A stretch of 64,000 nt of DNA from an uncultured Piscirickettsiaceae bacterium (lineage in GTDB: Bacteria > Pseudomonadota > Gammaproteobacteria > Methylococcales > Cycloclasticaceae): NCBI GenBank assembly GCA_913061075.1, contig CAJXSK010000001.1:186001-250000 (forward strand), in the 5' to 3' direction. Of the stretch, positions 9,734 through 18,395 are shown piece by piece (the first letter of the stretch is position 1; each line of letters begins with the position of its first letter). Both the position numbers and the translations under genes were made by a program. Below the pieces are notes generated by a model. It was not told the DNA's origin. It saw only the letters and a list, made by a program, of their open reading frames with translations, and did no database searches.

Positions 9734-10708
9734 CTAAAACCATTTTAGTTTTTTGAACAGCCAAACTTGAAGCACGATAATAAAAGCCAATATCCCCATA
9801 AATATCCAAAAAGCAGCCTCATTATTTGCTCCGGGTATGCCGCCAACATTGATGCCTAGCAAGCCTGTTAGAAACCCTAATGGCAGAAATATAGCCGCAA
9901 CAACCGAAAGCATATACATGTTTTTATTCAGCCGATCTGAAAGGCCCGTTACCAGCTCATCTTTAACTATTTGTGCTCTTTCACGTATGGTATCTAAATC
10001 TTCAACGTACCGAATTACACGATCTAATGCTTCTTGTAAGCGGCGCTTATGCATTTGATCCAACCAAGGCTGATCGGATACACGTAAACTTGCAATCACG
10101 TCTCTTTGAGGGGCGATATAACGTTTAAACATAATCGCATCCTTACGAATAGAAGTGATTGCTTGTCGCTCCTTCGTATCCGGGTTTTCCATAACACTTT
10201 CTTCAACATCATCCAGTTTCTCATCTATTTCAGAAAAAATGGGCTCCATACGTTCAAATAGACTTGCAACAAGAGTCGTCACAAAATCGCCGCTATTTTT
10301 AGGGCCTTTCCCTGCTTTCAACTTCTCTTGAATATCAAGAACAGCTTTTAATTTACGGCGTCGCAAGCTGATAACATAGTTTTTATCAACCCATAAGCGT
10401 ATAGAAACCATATCATTAGGCTCTGCACCTGGATTTAAATTAACACCGCGCAAAATCAAAAGAGCGCCATAATCGAACTCAAGGATACGGGGTCTTGTCT
10501 CATCAGCGCATAAAGCGTCAATAACAAGACTATCTAAATAAGGAAACTCCCTTTCAAGCAAACGGCGACTCTGCGGGTGTTCCGCCTCCAGATGAACCCA
10601 AACTTTGGCTTCATCACTGATCGCATTTGAAATCTGTGTTTCTTCGAGCAACGCGCTCGTTCCATCTCCATTAAGCTTACAGGCATAAAGAATATGATTA
10701 TTTTCCAT
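9734..10708 (-). CDS. zntB: ZntB-type CorA-family zinc/divalent cation transporter
   Basis: 324 residues (E. coli ZntB is 327). A large cytoplasmic domain is followed by two C-terminal transmembrane helices (about 265-285 and 298-318). The pore signature is GIN followed by VGGIPG, the ZntB form; CorA magnesium channels carry GMN. ZntB imports zinc with protons. GAGGGAAT precedes the ATG. The gene overlaps the end of the upstream channel gene by 11 bases, implying one transcript. Confidence 0.9.
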   Translation of the reverse strand: MENNHILYACKLNGDGTSALLEETQISNAISDEAKVWVHLEAEHPQSRRLLEREFPYLDSLVIDALCADETRPRILEFDYGALLILRGVNLNPGAEPNDMVSIRLWVDKNYVISLRRRKLKAVLDIQEKLKAGKGPKNSGDFVTTLVASLFERMEPIFSEIDEKLDDVEESVMENPDTKERQAITSIRKDAIMFKRYIAPQRDVIASLRVSDQPWLDQMHKRRLQEALDRVIRYVEDLDTIRERAQIVKDELVTGLSDRLNKNMYMLSVVAAIFLPLGFLTGLLGINVGGIPGANNEAAFWIFMGILAFIIVLQVWLFKKLKWF

Positions 10709-12695
10709 CTAATATTCCCTCTAATCCAGGCGCAGTACGTATATGTAAATCTCGTTGAGGGAAAGAAATCTCAATTCCAGCGTCCTTAAAGGCGTCCCAA
10801 ATGTCGAAACGTACCTTGCTTGAAATTGTATACATATCCTGAATATTCCAGATAAAAAAGCGCACTTCAAATATCAAGGCACTATCTGCAAAATCTTTAA
10901 AATAAACCACTGGCTTAGGGTTTTTTATTATCTCTATATTTTGGGTAATCATCTCCATCAGAATATCACGCACTTGCTGTGGATCAGAAGAGTAGGACAC
11001 GCCCACAGTGACAATGACACGACCAATTTTATCTGCGTGTGTCCAGTTTTTAACAGAGGAGGAGATGAGTTCAGCGTTTGGAACAATAATCGAGGTACGG
11101 TCAAACGTTTCAACGACTGTGGCGCGCACGCTAATTTGTTTCACAATCCCCTCACCAGAGTTCGTGATAATCCAGTCTCCAACTTTAATGGGGCGTTCAA
11201 ATAACAAAATAAGACCAGAAACGAAATTGCTGACAATAATTTGCAAGCCAAAACCAATACCTACAGATAACGCCCCTGCAATCAACGCCAAATTTGTTAA
11301 ATCAAAACCAAGCGCCGATATACCAGCCATCAGAGCAATAATAAACCCAACATAACCCAAAATTTGGGTTATTGACTGGCGAATACTCGCATCCATTTTG
11401 GTTTTAGGGAGAATTTTTTTATCTAAAATACGTTGCACAATGCGCGTAATAAATAACAAGCTTAAAAATACAATCAAACCAATCCCAATATTTGCAATCG
11501 AGATCGTCATAGTTCCAATCTTAAAGCCAAAGAAAGCTTGCTTTATCGTATCTTGAATATATTGCCATTCGGTGCCAAAAATTCCGGCAACCAGTGGAAG
11601 GCATATTAAGAATAAAATTAGATCAACAGACAGACAAAGCCAAAAGTATATGAGGTGTTCCGTGTCTTGATCTGTTTTATTTTGAGCTAAAAGCTTATCT
11701 ATCCGAGATAGATAAGGGCGAATTATCGCTCTTATGACAAGGGTCGCTGCCAATAAAGAAAAGACAAGAACCAACGATTCAAACAGATAGCGACTTAGGG
11801 CAGCATATCCAAATACATTAGCGACGATAATGAACAAGGTAATGGCCAGAAGCACCATAAATGTCTGGCGTGGAAAGAAATAACGGGTAGTGTCTTTTGG
11901 CCCTTTCAAAATAAAAAAAGAAAAAAGCCCCAATAAGGATGCAAAAATAGTCGTCACGATATAGCTTTGGACAACAGCAAATTCTAGAGGCATTCCCATA
12001 AATTTTCCACTATCAAGGAACAAAGCATCTGTTGAATATAAAAGCGCTATTACAAAAATTAGATGATGTGAATACGGACGAATTATTTTCGTGTTTGAAA
12101 AACGTTTCGTCGTTAAATAAACAAAAAACAAAAACCCTGTCAGCATAAGACACTTATGAATAAAGAAACCATTCGTATCATTGATAATGTGTTGGGTTAT
12201 GAGTGTTTGATAAATGATGAACAGCCCTAGCCCTATTGCGACAAATGCTAAGAATAAGGACGCTGAAACCATTGAAAAAATGCTTTGTTTCCCATCATCA
12301 TCTTGCAGTTTTATGCGTAACCTTTTTTTAGATAAAAAAGCGGCCACAAAAAAGATCACAAAAAAGAGAATGCTAGAAATGGTGATTGGAACTAATGCGC
12401 CTTTGCCAATGTTTTGAGGTACGAGTTTATAGCTGGATAATTGAGCAATGTAGGTATCTATAGCTCCTTTCCATAGGTCTATATTAAAAGGGGATGTTTG
12501 TGGCTCAAAGAGTCTATTTAAAAACAACCCTCGTCTCAAAGAAGTAATTTTTTCTAAAAGACGCGTTGCTTTAGAGCTAAGAGCTTCGGCTTGTTTCAAC
12601 AAGCCCTCTGTGGCAAGAGACTCCTTAGTTAACTCAGCACGTAGCTTCAGAATATTGTCGGGCTCAACCGTCGTGCTTTCGTCCTCTGGAGCCAC
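10698..12695 (-). CDS. mechanosensitive ion channel (MscS family), body of a disrupted gene
   Basis: 665 open codons holding the rest of a DUF3772-type coiled-coil domain, about ten transmembrane segments and an MscS domain. The last has the glycine-rich pore helix (GALSVGIGFGLQ, about residue 475) and the beta-domain run FERPIKVGDW. The family opens under membrane tension to release solutes. The GTG at 12693-12695 is the first possible start but has no ribosome site, and homology-like sequence continues upstream in the same frame across an ochre stop to a signal peptide at 12989. The intact protein would be about 763 residues. This body is probably expressed poorly or not at all unless the stop is read through or is a sequence error. 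Confidence 0.75.
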   Translation of the reverse strand: MAPEDESTTVEPDNILKLRAELTKESLATEGLLKQAEALSSKATRLLEKITSLRRGLFLNRLFEPQTSPFNIDLWKGAIDTYIAQLSSYKLVPQNIGKGALVPITISSILFFVIFFVAAFLSKKRLRIKLQDDDGKQSIFSMVSASLFLAFVAIGLGLFIIYQTLITQHIINDTNGFFIHKCLMLTGFLFFVYLTTKRFSNTKIIRPYSHHLIFVIALLYSTDALFLDSGKFMGMPLEFAVVQSYIVTTIFASLLGLFSFFILKGPKDTTRYFFPRQTFMVLLAITLFIIVANVFGYAALSRYLFESLVLVFSLLAATLVIRAIIRPYLSRIDKLLAQNKTDQDTEHLIYFWLCLSVDLILFLICLPLVAGIFGTEWQYIQDTIKQAFFGFKIGTMTISIANIGIGLIVFLSLLFITRIVQRILDKKILPKTKMDASIRQSITQILGYVGFIIALMAGISALGFDLTNLALIAGALSVGIGFGLQIIVSNFVSGLILLFERPIKVGDWIITNSGEGIVKQISVRATVVETFDRTSIIVPNAELISSSVKNWTHADKIGRVIVTVGVSYSSDPQQVRDILMEMITQNIEIIKNPKPVVYFKDFADSALIFEVRFFIWNIQDMYTISSKVRFDIWDAFKDAGIEISFPQRDLHIRTAPGLEGILDGK

Positions 12696-12764
12696 GCCAA
12701 GATCGGCAAGATCAGCTTGCGAACTGTCAACAACCGGTTTAATAATGGTGGCAATGTTTTGTAA

Positions 12765-12989
12765 TTATGTACGTGACAACTTGAGCGTATGACGGAATTC
12801 CAATAAACGAACTTCATCAATAGAACTTTCAGAAAGTACTGGAGAAATAAGCTCAATCGTATTTTGTTGTTGCTTAAGCTGTAACTCAATTGTTTTGTTA
12901 TTTATGGCTTCCTTAGCAACAACAGAAGTGGATGCGAATGCACATAAAACAAAAAAACAAAGATAGGTAAGAAGTCGAAAAAAATTCAT
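12765..12989 (-). pseudogene. N-terminal fragment of the MscS-family channel gene
   Basis: 74 codons starting with a signal peptide (about residues 1-26, ending VVAK), followed by a helical, Gln/Leu-rich stretch typical of the periplasmic coiled coil that begins large MscS proteins. It ends at TAA (12765-12767, minus strand) in the same frame as the 665-codon body. The codons after the stop, read on, give a run ending VVDSSQADLADLG, which fits the DUF3772 repeat. A single C-to-T change of CAA (Gln) would create the stop. Confidence 0.75.
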
Positions 12990-13058
12990 ATTTTGTAGTC
13001 CAAGTTATCAATACTAGATAGGTTCAATAACATATGCCGCCCTCTAATTCTTTAAAGC

Positions 13059-13484
13059 TTATTCCATAACGTGCGCAACATAAGCCACAGTAAAGGCGGC
13101 TTCTTGAAATACCTTTAACCCAGTTTCTGCAAAGCTAATAGGAACAGGGCGTTCCGACAGCGCTAACTTGATGTCTTTTTGCGACAGCATCAGCACATCA
13201 ATACCGGCAATCAATTGGATAGCAGCCTCTAACTTAAAACCGATAGCACCACCGGCAAATTTGCCCTTTAGCGCACGTTCTTTAATGGCAACGCGCTTAA
13301 CGCCATAGTCGCTCATCAGTTTTTCAAAGGCTTTTTGAAACTGCTGTAAATCACCCCTCGTATGAATTTTCGGTATGCTCAACTTACGGACTCTGCAATC
13401 GGGTAAATTAAAGTTTTGATGCTCAAATTGAAGTAAACAAATAACAGCATCATTGCCAGACAGTTCTACACCACATATTTTCAT
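13059..13484 (-). CDS. DUF3010 family protein
   Basis: 141-residue cytoplasmic protein opening MKICGVELSGNDAVICLL, which together with the internal KGKFAGGAIGFKLEAA matches DUF3010. It probably has an RNase H-like fold; no biochemical role is known to me. It stands alone: 146 bases from the chalcone-isomerase-like gene and about 70 from the channel gene. No strong ribosome site is visible. Confidence 0.85.
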   Translation of the reverse strand: MKICGVELSGNDAVICLLQFEHQNFNLPDCRVRKLSIPKIHTRGDLQQFQKAFEKLMSDYGVKRVAIKERALKGKFAGGAIGFKLEAAIQLIAGIDVLMLSQKDIKLALSERPVPISFAETGLKVFQEAAFTVAYVAHVME

Positions 13485-13630
13485 AGTTATTCTTTGTTCA
13501 GTTGAAATAATTCGGGTCAGGTTAACATTTTTCTCGTAAACAACTATTTAAAGTTAGCGTGTTCGCAATTGTTTAAGCTTAGATGTTGTTCATTTGTATT
13601 TGTTCAGCCTAGTTGGCTGATGGTTTCAAA

Positions 13631-14143
13631 TTACGTAGAACCAATTAATTTTTTGGTCATTTCAGGATAAGGACCATTTAGACCTAGCCAGATTGAAGCA
13701 AAGGCGTCTGAAAACCCTGTTTGATCTATTTTGCCTATAAATTGATCGTTAAAATAGAAGTAGGTGATTTTTTCATTATCGATGTAAAACGTAATCTTAT
13801 CTGCGGGTTTAACACTGGGCCATATCGCTAACAATTGTTTCGCCCAATTTTTTTTCTGGTTTTCGCTAATATTGAAACGTTCCCATTGGTTTACTGTTTC
13901 ATCCACAAGCTCAACGTTAGATATTTCTCTTTTGTAAGTTAATTCTAGTGACAAGGGGAATTTTCCTGCCTCGTAAATCCCACTGGGCGTCTTTAATTCA
14001 ATATCGTATATATCCCAAAACCAGACACTAAAGTTTGAACGGCCGACGACGGTTAGGTCATTCTGAGCACTTTCATTTGCACAAACGAGGCCTATTTGTA
14101 GTACAAGTAACACCATAAGAGTTTTACGTAGAAGCTTTTTCAA
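13631..14143 (-). CDS. periplasmic chalcone-isomerase-like protein
   Basis: 170 residues with a signal peptide (about 1-22, ending VCA). The mature part resembles the bacterial chalcone-isomerase-like family: FSVWFWDIYDIEL, LELTYKREI and a C-terminal FSDAFASIWLG. Such proteins are found beside ECF/ChrR stress loci; no flavonoid chemistry is implied, and lipid binding is one idea. It begins 39 bases after the anti-sigma gene and is probably the third gene of that operon. Confidence 0.8.
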   Translation of the reverse strand: MKKLLRKTLMVLLVLQIGLVCANESAQNDLTVVGRSNFSVWFWDIYDIELKTPSGIYEAGKFPLSLELTYKREISNVELVDETVNQWERFNISENQKKNWAKQLLAIWPSVKPADKITFYIDNEKITYFYFNDQFIGKIDQTGFSDAFASIWLGLNGPYPEMTKKLIGST

Positions 14144-14182
14144 AATGATTTAGTTGTTACCTGATTTAATTAAAGAACGTTG

Positions 14183-14890
14183 TTAATAGCTCGCATATCT
14201 ATTAAATATTGGGCCCAATAAGCCAGTAAAACGTAAGGGTGCATCCGTTATTGCTAAACAAACACAACCTGAGGTGCCGACGATAGGTTTATGTTCATCA
14301 GAACCGTCACACGCAATAAAATCACCTGCGTTATGTTTACCTTTGTGGTCTTTAAAATCACCTTTAATAACATACGTGAACTCTTTGCCTAAATGAGTAT
14401 GCTTAGGGATTTTGGTATGGGGTGAAAAACGTAACAAATTAACTTTAAAGCTAGGATCGTATAACTCCAGTGCAACAGATGATATTTTGGATGAGAGTTT
14501 TTGCCACTCGAAATCATCGTAATTAAAATCGGATAATTGGTTAAATAAAGGCCTATTTATTGCGGCAATGGCATAACTTAAGGTGTCATCTTCGCCAAAA
14601 TCATCGATATCGATATTTTTCTTATAAAGGCTTTTAGAAGTTTTTGAAACATCATTGTCTGATGTTGGTAATTTATCTAAATCAGCTGTTAAACGCTCAA
14701 AGCTATTATTTTCAATGCGAGAAGCTTCTGATAATTCGAGATTCTGGCCGTAAGAAGACTCTATAGCTGCAATTTTTTGTCGGCAAGGTTTGCATTGTTT
14801 TTGATGCAGAGCGATGGCCAAACTCAATGCGGGTTCTACATTTCCATTTGAATAGTTTAATAATAACTCAGTATTTATGTGGTTGTTCAT
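14183..14890 (-). CDS. chrR: ChrR-type anti-sigma factor (zinc ASD + cupin)
   Basis: 235 residues. The N-terminal anti-sigma domain carries H4, H29, C33 and C36, whose spacings equal the zinc ligands of Rhodobacter ChrR (H6, H31, C35, C38). The C-terminal cupin carries H164, H166, E170 and H200, again with the ChrR spacing (H141, H143, E147, H177). In Rhodobacter this protein holds the ECF sigma factor until singlet oxygen triggers release. The start overlaps the sigma gene's stop (ATGA), so the two are translationally coupled. Regulator identity is firm; the signal is inferred from the family. Confidence 0.95.
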   Translation of the reverse strand: MNNHINTELLLNYSNGNVEPALSLAIALHQKQCKPCRQKIAAIESSYGQNLELSEASRIENNSFERLTADLDKLPTSDNDVSKTSKSLYKKNIDIDDFGEDDTLSYAIAAINRPLFNQLSDFNYDDFEWQKLSSKISSVALELYDPSFKVNLLRFSPHTKIPKHTHLGKEFTYVIKGDFKDHKGKHNAGDFIACDGSDEHKPIVGTSGCVCLAITDAPLRFTGLLGPIFNRYASY

Positions 14891-15552
14891 TCGTCTCGAC
14901 TCCCTATATGGTGACGCAAAACCTTCAGTGAGCTTCTAATTCGAGACTTGATGACACCTAATGTTAAGTCAAGTTCTTGAGCTGCTAATTGATGACTTTT
15001 ATCCTCGTAATAAACTTTTAAAATAACGCTTTTTTGTTCGTTACTTAAATACTTAAAATTATTAGCCAGTTTAATTTTATCGTCGGCACTAATAAGCTCT
15101 TCGTGAATATCGTCTTCAATTATATGAAGGTCAGAATGAGAGTCGTCTAGCTTGACTTCAATAATTCTTTTTTGTCGAAGTAGATCAATTTTTAAATTTC
15201 TAGCGATGGTGAAAATCCAAGTTGAAACGTTTGCCTTGTCAGCTTGGTATGTGTTGGCTTTTTGCCAAACACGTATGAACACTTCATGGGTCATCTCTTC
15301 AGCGTGGCTTGCGCTAGCCTGTTGTTTGAAAAATGTTTTGACCTTGGGGGCGAAGTAAAAATACAAAGCCCTGTATGCGTTCTTATCTTGCTCAATGGCC
15401 ACCGCATGCATGTATTGTTTGCACAGACTTGCTTGCTCCGCCTTGCTTGGTGATGGCTCGCCCATAAATGAATAAATTGGTTGCCGAAGAATAGTATGAG
15501 CTGACCAATATACTAAGTTTTCGTTTACTTGTCTTTGCGCTTGCATATTCAT
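14887..15552 (-). CDS. rpoE: ECF sigma factor, RpoE/ChrR group
   Basis: 221 residues. Region 2 includes EEMTHEVFIRVWQKA and STWIFTIARN; region 4 includes QLAAQELDLTLGVIKSRIRSSL, the helix-turn-helix. The partner ChrR gene overlaps its stop. The annotated start gives about 30 residues more than typical relatives, and an internal ATG at 15465 is an alternative; neither has a clear ribosome site. It is expected to direct polymerase to the two mirror-image promoters at 15608-15671, one of them its own. The symbol follows Rhodobacter usage; it is not the E. coli envelope-stress RpoE. Confidence 0.93.
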   Translation of the reverse strand: MNMQAQRQVNENLVYWSAHTILRQPIYSFMGEPSPSKAEQASLCKQYMHAVAIEQDKNAYRALYFYFAPKVKTFFKQQASASHAEEMTHEVFIRVWQKANTYQADKANVSTWIFTIARNLKIDLLRQKRIIEVKLDDSHSDLHIIEDDIHEELISADDKIKLANNFKYLSNEQKSVILKVYYEDKSHQLAAQELDLTLGVIKSRIRSSLKVLRHHIGSRDE

Positions 15553-15607
15553 ATTTAATAAAAACTTTTTGTAAAGGCTACGTATCTTTTTAGTCTCTAC
15601 TTGGTTT

Positions 15608-15633
15608 TACGACAAATAACGCAGATTGGATCA
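15608..15633 (-). promoter_or_regulatory. predicted ECF-dependent promoter of the sigma/anti-sigma operon
   Basis: Minus strand: -35-like TGATCC (15633-15628), 16 bases, then CGTA (15611-15608). The sequence matches almost base for base the plus-strand promoter of the divergent lipid operon. It lies about 55 bases before the sigma start. A TGATC-type -35 is known for RpoE-ChrR promoters; autoregulation is the usual pattern. Confidence 0.7.
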
Positions 15634-15645
15634 AAAAAATAATTT

Positions 15646-15671
15646 TAATCCAATCCGTGTTATTTTACGTA
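15646..15671 (+). promoter_or_regulatory. predicted ECF-dependent promoter of the lipid-remodelling operon
   Basis: Plus strand: TAATCC (15646-15651), 16 bases, CGTA (15668-15671), about 30 bases before the DUF3833 start. It shares CCAATC and GTTATTT in the spacer with its divergent partner. The inner TTGGAT/ATCCAA arms (15626-15631 and 15648-15653) form a perfect inverted repeat. Confidence 0.7.
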
Positions 15672-15700
15672 CAACTTATTATGTCAATTAGATTGAGGCA

Positions 15701-16276
15701 GTGATGAAATTATTTTGTATGGTGTTAGGTGTTTCCATATTAAGCGGTTGTGCAATAGACGCTAATAAATACCGTAATAAAACACCTGGTTTTCAGTTCG
15801 AATCCTTTTTTCAAGGAAACCTATGTGCAAAAGGCCTAGTGAAATCAAGAAATGGTCAAATTAATCGAAAGTTTGCGGCTGACATTGTCGCCTTTAGTAC
15901 GGAGGATAAAGTTAGGCTAGAAGAAGTCTTTCTATTTGATGATGGTGAACGTCAAAACCGTGACTGGGTCTTTGACAAAACACCTAAGGGTTGGATAGGA
16001 ACAGCAGGCGACGTTGTTGGAATTGCCAATGGTGAAGTATTTGGCGATAGCTTACATTTAAATTACCAATTAAAAATTAACATTGATAACACTGAATACA
16101 TTGTGGCAATGGATGATTGGTTAACGTTAGTAGATAGCTCGACGCTTATGGGCTCAACAGAAATCAGTAAATGGGGTGTTAATTTGGGACGTATCGATAT
16201 CGTGATTCAAAAAGAAGCTATGATCCAAAGTGATATAAATAACGTAAGAACTTGTATAGAAGATAGAGTGTTGTAA
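15701..16276 (+). CDS. DUF3833 lipoprotein
   Basis: 191 residues with lipobox LSGC (Cys about 16). The mature part fits DUF3833: YRNKTPGFQFESFFQGNLCAKG near the start and a GNA-poor, beta-rich, lipocalin-like body. Proteins of this family recur next to ECF/ChrR and Cfa-like genes, so a role in handling modified lipids in the envelope is inferred. First gene after the predicted ECF promoter; the desaturase begins directly at its stop. Confidence 0.85.
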   Translation: MMKLFCMVLGVSILSGCAIDANKYRNKTPGFQFESFFQGNLCAKGLVKSRNGQINRKFAADIVAFSTEDKVRLEEVFLFDDGERQNRDWVFDKTPKGWIGTAGDVVGIANGEVFGDSLHLNYQLKINIDNTEYIVAMDDWLTLVDSSTLMGSTEISKWGVNLGRIDIVIQKEAMIQSDINNVRTCIEDRVL

Positions 16277-17209
16277 ATGCGTTTGCTAAATAGATTAAAA
16301 CCCATGCTTTTATGGTTTGATGCTAAATCAAGTGTCAATCAAGATGAAACTGAAAATCCAAATAAACTGGGCTGGAGCCAGGTAACGCCATTTGTTTTTA
16401 TGCATTTAATGGTATTGGCCGTTATTTGGGTGGGTTTTAGCTGGATAGCCATGTGGACCGCAGTTGCTTTATATTTTATAAGGATGTTTGCTATCACCGG
16501 TTTTTATCACCGATATTTTTCACATAAACTGTTTAAAACATCGCGTTTTATGCAGTTCTTTTTTGCGTTTATGGGGGCTAGTTCGGCGCAAAGAGGCCCA
16601 TTATGGTGGGCGGCACATCATAGAACCCATCATCATGCTTCTGATAAAGAAGATGATCCACATTCACCTAGATTACAAGGTTTTATTTGGAGCCATTGTC
16701 TTTGGTTCTTATCCCCCAAAAACCTCCCAACGCGAACGGATAAGATAAAAGACTTTAATAAATTCCCAGAATTAAGGTGGCTTGACCGGTTCGATATAAC
16801 GGCACCCTTAGTGTTAATTATTGCCCTCTATTGCGTGGGTTTTCTAATGGCTACTTATTACCCGCATTTGGAAACAACTGGGGCGCAAATGATTATATGG
16901 GGTTTTTTTATATCAACGGTCGCTTTGTACCACGGAACGTACACAATAAATTCTCTTGCACACAAATTCGGCAGTCGACGCTTTGATACGCTTGATGACA
17001 GTCGTAATAACGCACTGTTAGCCATTATTACGTTAGGTGAAGGTTGGCATAATAATCACCATTATTATCCTGGGAGCGCGAGACAGGGCTTTGTATGGTG
17101 GGAACTTGATATTACTTTTTACGTGCTGAAGATAATGAGTTGGTGTGGTCTGGTTTGGGATCTGAAACCGATTCCCATCGAAGTGCAAAAAGAGATTGCA
17201 AGGAGATAG
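16277..17209 (+). CDS. acyl-lipid / acyl-CoA desaturase
   Basis: 310-residue membrane di-iron desaturase. The three histidine boxes are H78RYFSH83, H115RTHH119 and H258NNHH262. Hydrophobic pairs lie at about 35-70, 92-105 and 170-220. It introduces a double bond in fatty acyl chains (delta-9 type by overall pattern). In this operon it would make the unsaturated chains used by the Cfa-like methyltransferase. The start directly follows the DUF3833 stop. Confidence 0.92.
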   Translation: MRLLNRLKPMLLWFDAKSSVNQDETENPNKLGWSQVTPFVFMHLMVLAVIWVGFSWIAMWTAVALYFIRMFAITGFYHRYFSHKLFKTSRFMQFFFAFMGASSAQRGPLWWAAHHRTHHHASDKEDDPHSPRLQGFIWSHCLWFLSPKNLPTRTDKIKDFNKFPELRWLDRFDITAPLVLIIALYCVGFLMATYYPHLETTGAQMIIWGFFISTVALYHGTYTINSLAHKFGSRRFDTLDDSRNNALLAIITLGEGWHNNHHYYPGSARQGFVWWELDITFYVLKIMSWCGLVWDLKPIPIEVQKEIARR

Positions 17210-17211
17210 TT

Positions 17212-17628
17212 ATGATCACTGATAAATTCACTCAAATCTATCAACGACTTCACAAAGATAACCTCGAGTTATTGGGGGAGCTTTACAGTGAAGGTATAAC
17301 GTTTATTGACCCCTTGAACAAAGTTGAGGGGCTTGATGGTTTAACGGTTTATTTTGCTGACTTATACGAAAACGTATCTTCAATTAGCTTTAACTTTATA
17401 GAGGTGAAGTCGTTTGAAAACACCCATTTTATCACCTGGACTATGACCTTAACTCATTCAAAACTGAATGGTGGGAAACCTTATGCTGTGGCAGGTGTTA
17501 CACATTTACAAACGGATGAAAACGAAAAAATAAACTACCACCGAGATTACTTTGATGCAGGAAAAATGTTGTACGAACAAATTCCGGTGATAGGAACAAT
17601 AATAACTTGGATTAAACGGAAGCTCTAA
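17212..17628 (+). CDS. NTF2-like (SnoaL-type) protein
   Basis: 138 residues. I use the ATG at 17212 because AGGAG (17201-17205) lies 6 bases before it; the frame stays open upstream only inside the desaturase gene. The FIDPLNKVEGLDGL and YFADLYENV runs are typical of the cone-shaped NTF2-like fold. Small proteins of this kind often accompany SDR and Cfa-like enzymes in ECF/ChrR operons. Reaction unknown. Confidence 0.8.
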   Translation: MITDKFTQIYQRLHKDNLELLGELYSEGITFIDPLNKVEGLDGLTVYFADLYENVSSISFNFIEVKSFENTHFITWTMTLTHSKLNGGKPYAVAGVTHLQTDENEKINYHRDYFDAGKMLYEQIPVIGTIITWIKRKL

Positions 17629-18395
17629 TGATATATGATTTTAAAGGTAAAAATGTTTGGGTTACCGGGGCTTCAAGCGGTATCGGTATGGGTTTGGCTA
17701 ATCAATTAGCTGAAAAAGGTGCCACTGTGTTCGTTAGTGCTAGAAATGTCGACAAGTTAAACGAAAACTTTGCGGATAATGCGTCGGTAACGATATTGTC
17801 AGGCGACTTAACCTCTGCTGACGTAAATAAAAAAATAGCAGCCCAAATTAAAGCTTCGGCGGGCGGGCTGGATTGCGTTATTTTTAATGCGGGTACCGCT
17901 GAATATGTTGATGTTTATAACTTCTCTGCGGCTCCATTTGAACGAATGATAGAAGCGAACTATTTTTCCATGGTAAGAGGAATTGAAGCTGCAATGCCGT
18001 TAATAAAAGAGTCAAAAAATGCTTATTTGGTTGGTATGAGTTCTAGTGTTAGTTGGCAAGGGCTTCCTTCAGGACAAGCGTATTCAGCTAGTAAAGCTGC
18101 CATCAGAAATTTATTCCAAGGGTTGAAAATTGAGCTTGCTCCTAAAGATATAGCCGTTAGTTGGATATGCCCTGGCTTTGTTAAAACGCCGTTAACTGAT
18201 AAAAACACTTTCGATATGCCGTTTAGGGTGAGCATTGAAGAGGCAACCGATACAATCGTTAAGCATTTGGAAAAACAAACCACGGAAATCCACTTTCCTA
18301 AGCGTTTCACGTATTTTTTAAAGATAGTTTCTTATTTACCGGCTGGATTGGCTGCAAAAATATTAAGCAAAACAGTGCCAGAATCTAGCCTATGA
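17628..18395 (+). CDS. short-chain dehydrogenase/reductase
   Basis: 255 residues. The NAD(P)-binding motif GASSGIG is at 14-20, NAG at about 87, and the catalytic Ser-Tyr-Lys set includes Y152 and K156 (YSASK). It overlaps the NTF2-like stop by one base (TAATG) and the next start by four (ATGA). An oxidoreductase step on a lipid or lipid-derived carbonyl is inferred from the operon. Confidence 0.9.
   Translation: MIYDFKGKNVWVTGASSGIGMGLANQLAEKGATVFVSARNVDKLNENFADNASVTILSGDLTSADVNKKIAAQIKASAGGLDCVIFNAGTAEYVDVYNFSAAPFERMIEANYFSMVRGIEAAMPLIKESKNAYLVGMSSSVSWQGLPSGQAYSASKAAIRNLFQGLKIELAPKDIAVSWICPGFVKTPLTDKNTFDMPFRVSIEEATDTIVKHLEKQTTEIHFPKRFTYFLKIVSYLPAGLAAKILSKTVPESSL

Noticed and set aside
10698-12989. 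Frameshift as the cause of the split channel gene
   Set aside because: Both pieces are in the same frame; the break is a stop codon, not an indel.
13604-13620. TCAGCC/GGCTGA hairpin as a terminator after the chalcone-isomerase-like gene
   Set aside because: No T run follows on the relevant strand.
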